Source: Lachnospira hominis (ex Liu et al. 2021)
GTDB lineage: Bacteria > Bacillota > Clostridia > Lachnospirales > Lachnospiraceae
Length of the DNA: 64,000 bases
Assembly: GCF_014287955.1 (NCBI RefSeq)
Contig: NZ_JACOPD010000001.1
Coordinates: forward strand, 372,001 to 436,000
Direction of reading: 5' to 3'
Part shown: positions 37,471 through 45,963 of the stretch, piece by piece
Layout: the number at the start of each line of letters is the position of its first letter
How positions within the stretch are numbered: the first letter of the stretch is position 1
Translations under genes and position numbers: made by a program
The notes under the pieces: model-generated
Seen by the model: the letters and a program-made list of their open reading frames with translations, nothing else
Told to the model about the DNA's origin: nothing
The model's database searches: none

Positions 37471-39645
37471 TTAAAATATTGCAAGTCCGTTAAAAATAAA
37501 TACTGTAATCAATACAACTACAGCCATTACAATAGGAACCACTGCTGCATTTTTCTTTCTGGCGGCAAAAGTTCCCGACAATAAAGCCGCTGCCGTAACA
37601 ACAAATCCAGTTATTATTCTCAATACAATTCTTATAATAAGAAATCCTGCTATACTTGATGACAATATAATTTTTTGTATGACAGCATTTCTGCCGATTC
37701 CTTTTCCAAGATAATCCCCGATAAATGAAAGACTCACAAGCGGAGCATTTTTATACGTCAGATTATACATTCGGCTTACAAATCCCAAATCAACTATACT
37801 TAATATAAGTACAACCGCCGCAGAAAAAATAATAGCTGCAAAATCCCGCTTTAAAGCAAGTTTTTTTCTTCCCTCTGCCGATGTATTCTCAATAATATTC
37901 ATACCCGTTGAATATCGTATTTCTGCCCCTCTTGAAACCACAATAAATATTATTGCAGCCATAAGTCCGACAAGTACACATTCCCTAAGTCTACCATACT
38001 TTCCAAAAAACTGCTCATATCCCCTGTCAGAGATAAGCCATCCTTTTTTATTATATTGATTTTCTATATTTGCAAGATAATCTATTTTATTTATTAATTC
38101 TTCTTTATTCTGAATTGCATATTTTAACGTCTGTGCCGCATTTACAGCATAAAGAAATTCGTCATCCGAAACTTCCCGGTTTTTATATGCCTCCTGCATA
38201 TCTTTAAGCTGTTTCTGAATACTGTCATACCTGCTGTTAAGTTCATCAATCTCACTCTTTAGCTGTGAATAATCTTCTCCGCCTTTTTGAATATATATAT
38301 TATCATATTCCTTTTGTGACTCGGAAAATACCATTTTCCCCGAACCGCATATATATAATGTAAGAACAAGTCCTATTGCAATTACAAAAAATCCTTTTCC
38401 CGTAAATATCAGTTTATGCATTTCTTTAATTACAGGCGGATATAACGCAAATATTCTCTGATATAACTCTCCCGCTTTATCAAACAATTTTTTTAGCACA
38501 TTTTGTGCTCCGAATGGTCTCAATGTAACACTCTTTATAAGTGCCGCCACAGACATTATTATTGTTACAACTGCCATTCCGGTTATAATTAAAACTTTTG
38601 ATGAGACAACAAATGTTTTAAATCCCCAATTTGCATATTTCGACAAAAGTGTATTAATATCAAAAAAATTAATAATATTAACCACTCTCAGAAAACTTAT
38701 ACGGCTCTGCAAACTTATATTTTTATAAAGCAGATACTCGGCTCCCGCAAATATTACACTGCCTATAAGTACAACATTTCTGTTTCTTATAACAGTAAAT
38801 AATGCCAAAATTATACTTCCGAACATTGCAAGTACAAACGATGCAATTAAACAGAGCAGACACATATATGCCGCCATATTGCATTTTATTGTAAATCCGC
38901 TCATCGTCTCTATCGACTGAACAGGTGCTTTCCATATTCCAGATACTCCGTATAACAAAACAGATGCAATAACTGTTGATACAAAATATATGAATGTAAG
39001 CACAAACGCATATATCCACACAAATATAAATCTTTTCAACGCAAGTATCATACGTCCGCTTTTTGAACTGTGAACTATCTGCCACATGCCGTTATCACGT
39101 TCCTTAAAGCACTCATATATCATCACAATCATACATACAGCCAGCAAATAATATGTATATTTATATTCTATTGTCTTTTCAATGCACATATCATTCACAA
39201 GCACAACCTTAACATCAGCTATCCTGCTATAATCCTCAGCCGTCTTTAAGATATTGTTATATGAATAACTTTTTTTATTTGAAAACAGCTTCTTTCCACG
39301 CATCTGTTCCGCCTGTTGAAGACATTCGTTTACCTGACTTGTAAAACCCGATAAATATTTAAGTTTCTTTCTCAGTCTTACAAGTGATGCCGATGATTCT
39401 TTACCATCTTCTTTATCCTGTTTTATAATCTGTGTAACATCTTCAAACATTCCCTCAAAATCCGATTCTTCTCTCTGCGTTTTCAAACGGCTGATTAAAT
39501 CGGAATACTGCCTGCTGTCGGATATTACATCATTAATATTTCGTCCTTCAAGCTGGCCGTACAAAAAAAGTGCTATATTAAGAAGCATACACAATATAAC
39601 TGTTATAATTAATTTTTTAGTTAATATCCTTTTATATTCCTGCAT
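37471..39645 (-). CDS. Large ABC-2-like membrane protein of unknown function
   Basis: 724 residues. An N-terminal helix (LIITVILCMLLNIALFLYG) is followed by an extracytosolic region of about 130 residues, then a cluster of about six helices (160-370). A second extracytosolic coiled-coil-like region (about 440-540, EYDNIYIQKGGEDYSQLKSE) precedes a final helix group (about 560-724). The shape resembles ABC-2 permeases of bacteriocin or antibiotic export, but no ATPase gene is in the window. It has a GGGGGTG ribosome site and follows three lipoprotein genes and a LytTR regulator gene on the same strand, which suggests one regulated block. Confidence 0.78.
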   Translation of the reverse strand: MQEYKRILTKKLIITVILCMLLNIALFLYGQLEGRNINDVISDSRQYSDLISRLKTQREESDFEGMFEDVTQIIKQDKEDGKESSASLVRLRKKLKYLSGFTSQVNECLQQAEQMRGKKLFSNKKSYSYNNILKTAEDYSRIADVKVVLVNDMCIEKTIEYKYTYYLLAVCMIVMIYECFKERDNGMWQIVHSSKSGRMILALKRFIFVWIYAFVLTFIYFVSTVIASVLLYGVSGIWKAPVQSIETMSGFTIKCNMAAYMCLLCLIASFVLAMFGSIILALFTVIRNRNVVLIGSVIFAGAEYLLYKNISLQSRISFLRVVNIINFFDINTLLSKYANWGFKTFVVSSKVLIITGMAVVTIIMSVAALIKSVTLRPFGAQNVLKKLFDKAGELYQRIFALYPPVIKEMHKLIFTGKGFFVIAIGLVLTLYICGSGKMVFSESQKEYDNIYIQKGGEDYSQLKSEIDELNSRYDSIQKQLKDMQEAYKNREVSDDEFLYAVNAAQTLKYAIQNKEELINKIDYLANIENQYNKKGWLISDRGYEQFFGKYGRLRECVLVGLMAAIIFIVVSRGAEIRYSTGMNIIENTSAEGRKKLALKRDFAAIIFSAAVVLILSIVDLGFVSRMYNLTYKNAPLVSLSFIGDYLGKGIGRNAVIQKIILSSSIAGFLIIRIVLRIITGFVVTAAALLSGTFAARKKNAAVVPIVMAVVVLITVFIFNGLAIF

Positions 39646-39673
39646 ACTTCACCCCCATAACACGACATTTTTA

Positions 39674-40927
39674 TTATTTAAGTTCTGTCCACTTACATTC
39701 TTTACCCATATCGTCTTTTTTAATATAAGCAAGTCCGCTCTTTGAACCGCTTGAGCTTTTTTCCTCAAATTCAACCTCCGCAAACATATAATCCTCATCT
39801 CCAAAAAATGCAAATGTTTCACCTTTGCAGCTAATTGTATTTATAAGCTTGCCATCTGTTGAATATACGACACATTTTCTGTCATATGTCTGGTAACTTC
39901 TTGCGGCTTCAATCGACCAGAAACGATTATCTGCATATACATATTTTCCATCAAAAGAGAGTTCCATTTTTCTGGTTTCTTCGCTTCCGTCAAAAATTTT
40001 ATTTTTTTCTTTTGATTTTACGTTATAGCAATACATGCCATCATTATATTCATAATAATAAATATTCCCTGACACTTCATCTATACAATAATCTGTTATA
40101 CTGCCTTCTAATACTTTGCCTGCTGTTCCGGTCTTATAATCATACGCATAAAGACTGTTGTATCTGCTGTTCATAATTACCTTATTTGCTTTTTCGTCTT
40201 TACTCATTGTCGCTGTTTCTATAAGAAAGTAGAGTCTTTCCCCATAGCTTTTTGCCCTTGTTATTGCGGCACCTGTACCTGTATATTCCAGAACTGTCTC
40301 TTCTTTTTTACCATCAAGCGAATAACGCTTTATTGTCTCTACAGCCTCTTCTTCATTTCCCAAATGTCCAAGCAGATTGTATACATACACATAGTCATCA
40401 TGGAACACGAGATTGGTTCCGCTCTCACCACCATACGCATATACAACGGCTATTTTTTCCCTTGTACTTCCGTCAGTTGAAAATCTTACAAGATACCCAT
40501 TCGTATCAAGAAGATATACATTATCTTTGTAATAATAAACCGCACTGTCCAAATAATATGTTGTTGTCTGTCTGTTCTTTGAATACTGGTACCCCACATA
40601 GGCATTACATTCCATATTATCATGTGTGCAATCCGCTTTCCCGCACACCGGATAACATTCCTTGGTATCTTTATCAAAAAACAACAGGAAAAAAGCGTTA
40701 TTCCATTTACCTATATAATAATATCCGCCATCAGCCGCCGCAAATGTGTGCACATATGTACCCCAATACGGCTGCGAATCATCTTTTGACACGCCTATAT
40801 CATTAATCTCTGTTTTTTCCATATCATTTTTTAAAACAGCTTTAGATACTGTTTTTTTACCGCACCCCGTCAAAGCCGTTATTCCAATACAAATAATCAT
40901 TACAACAGCTATTAATTTTTTTGTCAT
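39674..40927 (-). CDS. Lipoprotein with beta-propeller-like repeats
   Basis: 417 residues from the ATG at 40927 (MTKKLIAVVMIICIG), with GGAGGG 7 nt upstream. The signal peptide ends in the lipobox ITALTGC, so the protein is lipid-anchored outside the membrane. A cysteine segment ECYPVCGKADCTHDNMEC (about 88-105) is followed by repeats with aromatic strands such as YYYKDNVYLLDTNGYLVRFS, YVYVYNLLG, LYFLIETATM and NIYYYEYNDGMYCYNVKS. These suggest a DUF5050-type beta-propeller sensor or receptor. It lies 28 bp upstream of the large membrane protein gene, and the two probably work together. Confidence 0.83.
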   Translation of the reverse strand: MTKKLIAVVMIICIGITALTGCGKKTVSKAVLKNDMEKTEINDIGVSKDDSQPYWGTYVHTFAAADGGYYYIGKWNNAFFLLFFDKDTKECYPVCGKADCTHDNMECNAYVGYQYSKNRQTTTYYLDSAVYYYKDNVYLLDTNGYLVRFSTDGSTREKIAVVYAYGGESGTNLVFHDDYVYVYNLLGHLGNEEEAVETIKRYSLDGKKEETVLEYTGTGAAITRAKSYGERLYFLIETATMSKDEKANKVIMNSRYNSLYAYDYKTGTAGKVLEGSITDYCIDEVSGNIYYYEYNDGMYCYNVKSKEKNKIFDGSEETRKMELSFDGKYVYADNRFWSIEAARSYQTYDRKCVVYSTDGKLINTISCKGETFAFFGDEDYMFAEVEFEEKSSSGSKSGLAYIKKDDMGKECKWTELK

Positions 40928-40950
40928 ACGCATCCCTCCGTTTACTCATT

Positions 40951-41688
40951 TTATTCTTCTAATGTAAGGCGGTATAATATAAACATTTTGTCCGACTCTT
41001 TTGGTGGCATATTTTCGTTAAATTCCAAAATATAATATGCTTCTTTTACACTTTCATCATTATACTTTACCTTAACCCCTATTATTGTATCGTTAAATGA
41101 ATTCTGATATAATATAGATGAATTCTCATGGTCATCTGCCCTACCATAATACTCTGCAATCACGGCAAGATATACTATATCGTTACAGTCTCCGCTAATT
41201 GTAATGTATGGTGACGGGTTATATCCTCCGTTTGACTGAGCTTGTCTTACAATTTTTGCCTGCTGATATTCATTTACAAATGTTCCCGGTTTGTTATACA
41301 CTGTATATGTTATTTCACTGATATTTTGCTTTTCTATATCTGCCGGAAGTTCCCACTCTTTATGATATATTTGCAAATCGTATGGTTCACCTTTATAAGA
41401 ATCGCTCGGGTCACTTGTCGGTCTGTTATATCCACACCAATAACACTGATAATCAATATATTGCACAAATGACTTATCTTTTATATTTTTATTTAAAACA
41501 GGATATGTTATCTCATAACTCAAATATTTTTCTTTCTTATATGATATTCCATTCTCTTCATATGTTTCTGATTTCTGAGGTTCTGCTATAATCCCCGATT
41601 CATGTGTTGCCTTTTTTTCTTTGCAGCCCGCAAAAATAATTGCTATAATACCTAAAAAAATTATTAATGTATTTTTGAACTTCATCAT
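40951..41688 (-). CDS. Lipoprotein, tandem paralogue A
   Basis: 245 residues from the ATG at 41688 (MMKFKNTLIIFLGIIAIIF), with GGGAGG upstream. The lipobox IIFAGC precedes KEKKATHESG. The body has aromatic residues YEENGISYKKEKYLSYEITY and a C-terminal YILEFNE...KMFILYRLTLEE. It is highly similar to the next gene, identical over the signal sequence apart from one residue and over the last residues YRLTLEE, so it arose by tandem duplication; even the leader and 3' coding DNA are repeated. Function unknown. Confidence 0.82.
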   Translation of the reverse strand: MMKFKNTLIIFLGIIAIIFAGCKEKKATHESGIIAEPQKSETYEENGISYKKEKYLSYEITYPVLNKNIKDKSFVQYIDYQCYWCGYNRPTSDPSDSYKGEPYDLQIYHKEWELPADIEKQNISEITYTVYNKPGTFVNEYQQAKIVRQAQSNGGYNPSPYITISGDCNDIVYLAVIAEYYGRADDHENSSILYQNSFNDTIIGVKVKYNDESVKEAYYILEFNENMPPKESDKMFILYRLTLEE

Positions 41689-41734
41689 AACAACCTCCCA
41701 AACTGCCAACGTATATCTTCTGTTTGTACTCATT

Positions 41735-42463
41735 TTATTCTTCTAATGTAAGGCGGTATATATAGTAGATTTTATATGGTTCTTTTTTATTTCCTTCAGG
41801 ATAATATTCAATGCTGTAATAAGCATTTTCTGTACTTCCATCTGCATACCTTGCGTTTACGCCTATTATTGTTTGGTCAAATGACAACTCCTTTGTTTCG
41901 CTTGTCATTTTTTCAACAAAGCCATAATATTCCGACACAATACACAAATATAAATCTCCCGTATAATCTGATGTAACTGTACAACTTGAGTCTAATTTAT
42001 ACCCTCCCGATAACTGTGCATTTTCGATAACTTTACTTGTCTGCAATTCTTTTACAAATGTTCCGGTTCTGTTATACACAGTATATGTAACATCAGATAA
42101 ATTTTCCCTGCTTATGTCATCAGGTAATGTCCATAATTTATGATATGTCCATAAATGATACGGCTCTCCTTTATAAGTTTCATTAACACTGTGTGCAGGC
42201 TTCTCATACCCATAACATGTATATTGATTGTCGCCGTATTGAATAAAAGTTTTATCAACTATTTTTTTATCTAAACTGGGATATGTTATCTCATATCCTA
42301 TATAACTTTCTCTTGTAAAATTAACCCCATTTTCTTCGTATGTTTCTACTTTAGGTTCCTCAAGAGCACCCGATTCATGTGTTGCCTTTTTTTCTTTGCA
42401 GCCTACAAAAATAATTGCTATAATACCTAAAAAAATTATTAACGTATTTTTGAACTTCATCAT
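41735..42463 (-). CDS. Lipoprotein, tandem paralogue B
   Basis: 242 residues from the ATG at 42463 (MMKFKNTLIIFLGIIAIIF), same ribosome site as its paralogue. Lipobox IIFVGC. The central regions match paralogue A in pattern (YEENGVNFTRESYIGYEITY; YKGEPYHLWTYHKLWTLPDD; VTYTVYNRTGTFVKE) but have diverged in sequence, so both copies appear to be under selection as protein genes. The 46-bp gap between the two genes holds a copy of the leader DNA. It is probably transcribed with paralogue A, the beta-propeller lipoprotein and the large membrane protein. Confidence 0.82.
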   Translation of the reverse strand: MMKFKNTLIIFLGIIAIIFVGCKEKKATHESGALEEPKVETYEENGVNFTRESYIGYEITYPSLDKKIVDKTFIQYGDNQYTCYGYEKPAHSVNETYKGEPYHLWTYHKLWTLPDDISRENLSDVTYTVYNRTGTFVKELQTSKVIENAQLSGGYKLDSSCTVTSDYTGDLYLCIVSEYYGFVEKMTSETKELSFDQTIIGVNARYADGSTENAYYSIEYYPEGNKKEPYKIYYIYRLTLEE

Positions 42464-42479
42464 AACAACCTCCCAAACT

Positions 42480-42513
42480 GTCAACGTATATCTTTTTACT
42501 GATATACGTTGAC
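42480..42513. repeat. Perfect inverted repeat upstream of the lipoprotein pair
   Basis: GTCAACGTATATC and its exact complement are separated by 8 nt. The left arm is also present, with one change, upstream of paralogue A near 41705. It could be a regulator-binding site or a duplication junction; a T-run is lacking, so it is not a normal terminator. Confidence 0.8.
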
Positions 42514-42532
42514 AGGAACTTCTGTTTAAATA

Positions 42533-42649
42533 TTAATTTCCCGCATTTACATACTGTGAATGTTCATACCCTTCACTTGTATAAAAATAATAATTGGCTT
42601 CAACTTTATCCACTCCGTACTGAAGTTTGGCACTGTCTGATTTTATATT
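42533..42649 (-). pseudogene. C-terminal remnant of a lost gene
   Basis: On the minus strand an open stretch of about 38 codons ends SAKLQYGVDKVEANYYFYTS then EGYEHSQYVNAGN and a stop, with an in-frame stop just upstream and no start or ribosome site. It looks like the tail of a degraded secreted protein or lipoprotein. The remaining 42650-42788 DNA holds nothing I recognise. Confidence 0.45.
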
Positions 42650-42788
42650 ACATTATTCGACACTATTTTCAATGATAACTCCGTGAACGAGGGGTATAAC
42701 TCTTTTTGTGTATATTTTTCACACAATTCAAACTGTTATTCTATTGTACTGTCAGGGAATTTATTAAAAAGATTTTTTTAGACTGATT

Positions 42789-43157
42789 CTAAGAATTCTC
42801 CCCTCTGTTAAGCTTATATTCAACACAAGCCTTTTTTAACGCACTCATTTTTCTCGCTGTCACAGGTATGAATTCATCGTATATCTTTATACGTCGTCCT
42901 GCCTCGTCCAGCTCTTTAATTCGTTGTATATTCACAACATAAGACCTTGATATTTTAAAAAAGACACACTTATCAAGGATTTCTTCCACTGCAACAAGTG
43001 AATCGTCACTCCTGAATGTTTCACCTTTGGCAAAAATCTGCGTCTCACTGTTATATGCCCTAATATAATCTATATCACGCATATTTATATTATAAAATAT
43101 TCTGTCTTTACTTACTCTGATTTGTTCTCTGTTATCGGAAATATTTTTTATCCCCAT
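42789..43157 (-). CDS. Stand-alone LytTR DNA-binding regulator
   Basis: 122 residues from the ATG at 43157 (MGIKNISDNREQIRVSKDRI); GAGAGG lies 11 nt upstream and a GTG four codons earlier overlaps it. It consists almost only of a LytTR domain: IRVSKDRIFYNINMRDIDYIRAY, then FKISRSYVVNIQRIKELDE and FIPVTARKMSALKKACVEY. There is no receiver domain. LytTR proteins bind direct repeats upstream of exported-protein genes. Its position directly upstream of the lipoprotein/membrane-protein block suggests it controls that block. Confidence 0.88.
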   Translation of the reverse strand: MGIKNISDNREQIRVSKDRIFYNINMRDIDYIRAYNSETQIFAKGETFRSDDSLVAVEEILDKCVFFKISRSYVVNIQRIKELDEAGRRIKIYDEFIPVTARKMSALKKACVEYKLNRGENS

Positions 43158-43328
43158 ATTCTTTTGCACCTCTCATTCATAATGTACTCATTTCAAAACA
43201 AATATTATAGCTATATAATCACACTTTAGTCATATATTGTCAAGTATATTGTAATTTTTAAACAGTTTTTATTTTATTGCCACAAATCATTTCGTGTGCT
43301 TCGTTGGCTCAACAGGGTCACGACCCAT

Positions 43329-43427
43329 AACTATGAGAAACACGCTCCGCGAGTTTCTCAAGTTATCGCGGCAGTCGCCAAGGTCTCGTGCAAGCACGGA
43401 CTTTGGCTCGTTACACGCGTAAATAAA
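43329..43427 (+). repeat. Dispersed 99-nt structured repeat, copy 2
   Basis: Differs from the copy at 19983-20081 by one base. It abuts the terminator at 43425. The 43170-43328 segment upstream is AT-rich and gene-free. Confidence 0.9.
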
Positions 43428-43470
43428 AAAGGAACATGATAAATGAAGTTTTCTCCATAAATCATGTTCC
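43425..43470 (-). terminator. Terminator after the small 43478 gene
   Basis: The stem GGAACATGAT / ATCATGTTCC with further internal pairing is followed by six T on the minus strand. Confidence 0.88.
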
Positions 43471-43477
43471 GCTTAGT

Positions 43478-43690
43478 TTACACCTTTACAATACTTCCAT
43501 CCGATATAATCACGCTGTCCCCCTCGTTAATATCATTTTCATATAAATACGCATCTGCGATTTCAAGCTGCTTTTCATTGCCCGAACTATCCTTAATTCT
43601 TACAATGTCTTTGTAAACCGCTCCGTCAGGAAGACCTTCGCACCCGAAATCAGGTTCGTCAATTCTTATAACTGTATAAATATTATCCAT
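43478..43690 (-). CDS. Small hypothetical protein (70 aa)
   Basis: The ATG at 43690 is preceded by ACGAGGC. It is acidic, with alternating strands and a final ENDINEGDSVIISDGSIVKV, resembling small SH3/OB-like single-domain proteins such as DUF3006, but this is only a loose likeness. It lies 43 bp downstream of bioY and is ended by a terminator, so it is probably the second gene of the BioY transcript. Confidence 0.72.
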   Translation of the reverse strand: MDNIYTVIRIDEPDFGCEGLPDGAVYKDIVRIKDSSGNEKQLEIADAYLYENDINEGDSVIISDGSIVKV

Positions 43691-43733
43691 AATTATGCCT
43701 CGTACTTGTTTTTTGAAAGCACTGACAAAACCG

Positions 43734-44300
43734 TTAATTTTTAATAATATTTTTAAATGCGGGAACTATCTGAGCCGCAACTATTGATTTTACCAAATCA
43801 AGCGGAATAAACGGCACAAATCCGATTAAAAATGCACTCTGTAAATTAAGATGATTCTGTGCCATAAGCCAGAACATTCCAAGAATGTCAATAATCAACG
43901 CACCCGCAATAGCAGAAAGTGTATATCTTATACGGTTATATTTTTTACCTCTGATAAGCGGAAGAATTACAGCAACGAGAATAAATGTTGCAGTATAACC
44001 GCCCCATGGTCCGATTAAATAACCTGTTCCGGCACCGCCGCCGATAAATACAGGAAGTCCTACCACACCGAGAAGCATCCATACAAGAATGATAAAAAAT
44101 GACTGCTGAAGCGGAAATAACAATGCAATAAGAAGAATTACAAAGTTAAGCAGTGTAATATGCGGTGCTCCGGGAACCGGAATCGGTATGCTGATATATG
44201 CAGAAATACATAAAATTGCAGCAAATATAGCCATCATGACTAAGCTTTGTGTTGTAAATGCAGGTTTTGCACCCGCTACTGGTTTTGTTGGTGTTTCCAT
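43734..44300 (-). CDS. bioY: Biotin transporter BioY (ECF S component)
   Basis: 188 residues with six membrane helices. BioY signatures are visible: AAILCISAYISIPIPVPGAP, then HITLLNFVILLIALLFPLQQ, VFIGGGAGTGYLIGPWGGY and the C-terminal IPLDLVKSIVAAQI. It captures biotin and works with the general ECF A/A'/T module encoded elsewhere. Divergent from bioB, with a BirA-like operator between, so both genes likely respond to biotin. Confidence 0.95.
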   Translation of the reverse strand: METPTKPVAGAKPAFTTQSLVMMAIFAAILCISAYISIPIPVPGAPHITLLNFVILLIALLFPLQQSFFIILVWMLLGVVGLPVFIGGGAGTGYLIGPWGGYTATFILVAVILPLIRGKKYNRIRYTLSAIAGALIIDILGMFWLMAQNHLNLQSAFLIGFVPFIPLDLVKSIVAAQIVPAFKNIIKN

Positions 44301-44339
44301 TTTTATTATACCTCACTCGTATATATTTTGTCTAAAGCA

Positions 44340-44368
44340 AGTATAATAAACGCCCTCTTGATTGTCAA
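44340..44368 (-). promoter_or_regulatory. bioY promoter
   Basis: On the minus strand TTGACA, exactly 17 nt, then TATACT. The -35 lies inside the left BirA-like half-site (44362-44370). Confidence 0.85.
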
Positions 44369-44404
44369 CCTTTATTTCATTGTAGTTTACATTTCGTTGA
44401 CAAT
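44362..44404. promoter_or_regulatory. BirA-like operator between bioY and bioB
   Basis: TTGTCAACC at 44362-44370 and GTTGACAAT at 44396-44404 are outward-facing half-sites of the BirA consensus. A middle AGTTTACAT at 44384-44392 gives the left site a second partner at 13-nt spacing. Biotin-bound BirA here would block both divergent -35 boxes. Confidence 0.75.
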
Positions 44405-44425
44405 ATACATTTTACTGATTATAAT
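44397..44425 (+). promoter_or_regulatory. bioB promoter (perfect consensus)
   Basis: TTGACA, 17 nt, TATAAT. The -35 lies inside the right BirA-like half-site. Confidence 0.88.
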
Positions 44426-44498
44426 ATCATTTATTAATATTTTTTATATTATGATTGTTTTACCAGTTAATATTTTTATCAGAAAGCAGGTTATTTTT

Positions 44499-45455
44499 AT
44501 GACAATAAATGATTTAAAAGATAAAGTAATATCAGGCGGGTTAATTACAATCGACGATGCTTTGTTTCTTTCCGAAGCAGACCTTGATGATTTGTGCAAA
44601 GCCGCCGATGAAATACAGCACACATTTTTTGGAAATGACTTTGACATATGTGCCGTTGTCAATGTAAAAGGCGGAAAATGTTCCGAAAACTGCGTTTACT
44701 GTTCACAGTCAACATGTGCAAAGATTCCCGTCAAAGCCCATGCAATGATTTCACCGGAGCTTCTTTTAAGACACGCAAGACTCCGTAATCTTCACGATAT
44801 ACGCCACTACTGTCTGGTATCATCCGGAAAACGCGTAAGCGACAAAGATATTGACAAAATATGCAGCGGAATCAAAGCAATCTGCCGTGATACTAAACTT
44901 TCGGTCTGTACCTCTTTCGGTCTTCTGGGCGAAGAGCAATTCAGAAAACTTAAAGAAGCAGGCGTTGTAAGAATACATAACAACCTTGAGACATCAAGAC
45001 GATATTTTCCGTACCTGTGCACAAGCCATACATATGACGAAAAAATCGCCACAATAATTGCGGCAAAAAAAGCAGGGCTTGAAGTTTGCAGCGGCGGTAT
45101 TTTCGGTGTCGGTGAAACAATGAAAGACCGCATCGATATGGCATTCACGCTGCGTGACCTTGATGTCACATCAGTGCCGATTAATCTTTTAAATCCAATA
45201 AAAGGCACACCTATGGGCGATTTTGCTCCTCTTACAAAAGAAGAAATTTTAAGAATAACCGCTCTCTATCGTTTTATACTTCCGAAACAATATATAAGAT
45301 TAGCCGCAGGCAGAAATTATCTTCCCGACAGCGGCTTTTCATGTTTCAAATCAGGTGCCAATGCGACAATCACGGGAAATATGCTGACCGTAAAAGGAAT
45401 TTCAATGGATGAGGATATTCGCACCATAAAAGAAATGGGCTATAAAGTTATCTGA
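44499..45455 (+). CDS. bioB: Biotin synthase BioB
   Basis: 318 residues from the ATG at 44499 (MTINDLKDKVISGG), after an AGAAAGCAGG ribosome site; the frame is open for 84 more codons upstream, but these run through the promoter and operator. Radical-SAM enzyme inserting sulfur into dethiobiotin. The SAM-cluster motif CSENCVYC is at about residues 62-69, followed by the BioB-specific ARLRNLHDIRHYCLVSSGK, HNLETSRRYFPYLCTSHTYD, GGIFGVGETMKDRIDMAF and NLLNPIKGTPMG. The other biotin genes bioD and bioA are not nearby. Confidence 0.96.
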   Translation: MTINDLKDKVISGGLITIDDALFLSEADLDDLCKAADEIQHTFFGNDFDICAVVNVKGGKCSENCVYCSQSTCAKIPVKAHAMISPELLLRHARLRNLHDIRHYCLVSSGKRVSDKDIDKICSGIKAICRDTKLSVCTSFGLLGEEQFRKLKEAGVVRIHNNLETSRRYFPYLCTSHTYDEKIATIIAAKKAGLEVCSGGIFGVGETMKDRIDMAFTLRDLDVTSVPINLLNPIKGTPMGDFAPLTKEEILRITALYRFILPKQYIRLAAGRNYLPDSGFSCFKSGANATITGNMLTVKGISMDEDIRTIKEMGYKVI

Positions 45456-45720
45456 TTTTTGATGTATTACGAGTATCTTTTACAGTCAAGGCAACTCCTG
45501 CCGCAATACATACAATTCCTGTTATGCAGGATATGACGCTTCCTACTGCGGGCTGTTTTTTCACAAAATAAACCGCTGTGGGACCGTCAATACTTCCGCG
45601 AACGGCTTCAGACGTCTGCATGTATGGATTCTTTAAAAAATATATTCCTGCTGTTATCAGTGCAATGCCGACAGCAACACATATAATACTTATACTTTTA
45701 TGTAACTTTTTTCTTCTCAT
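45448..45720 (-). CDS. Small membrane protein with DGPTA motif
   Basis: 90 residues with two membrane helices (about 10-29 and 60-80) flanking a loop with SEAVRGSIDGPTAVYFVKKQ. The GSxDGPTA motif also occurs in beta subunits of sodium-translocating decarboxylases, and small proteins with it are often annotated that way in Lachnospiraceae; the short length makes an actual decarboxylase role unlikely. It overlaps the bioB end by 8 bp, convergently. No good ribosome site was seen. Confidence 0.65.
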   Translation of the reverse strand: MRRKKLHKSISIICVAVGIALITAGIYFLKNPYMQTSEAVRGSIDGPTAVYFVKKQPAVGSVISCITGIVCIAAGVALTVKDTRNTSKIR

Positions 45721-45963
45721 ATTATATTTTTCAATCTCTTCCTTATATAATGCAAGTTCCCGCTTTTCCTCTTCGCAATCTGCGTAATTCTTATCTGCAT
45801 CGGCATTATCATATGAAAATCTTACGATTTTAAATGAATTTTTTCAATCGACGATGCGTAGAGTGACTAGAATTTTTTATCAGTGCGGGTTATAATGTTG
45901 TTATTATTCGGTATTTTAACAATTAAAGAATTTTTGACATACCGGGATTTACGGAGATTACAT

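Noticed and set aside
44247-44498. An N-terminal membrane extension of BioB (84 codons upstream of its ATG)
   Set aside because: This region holds the bioY start, both promoters and the BirA-like operator; BioB starts at the ATG at 44499.
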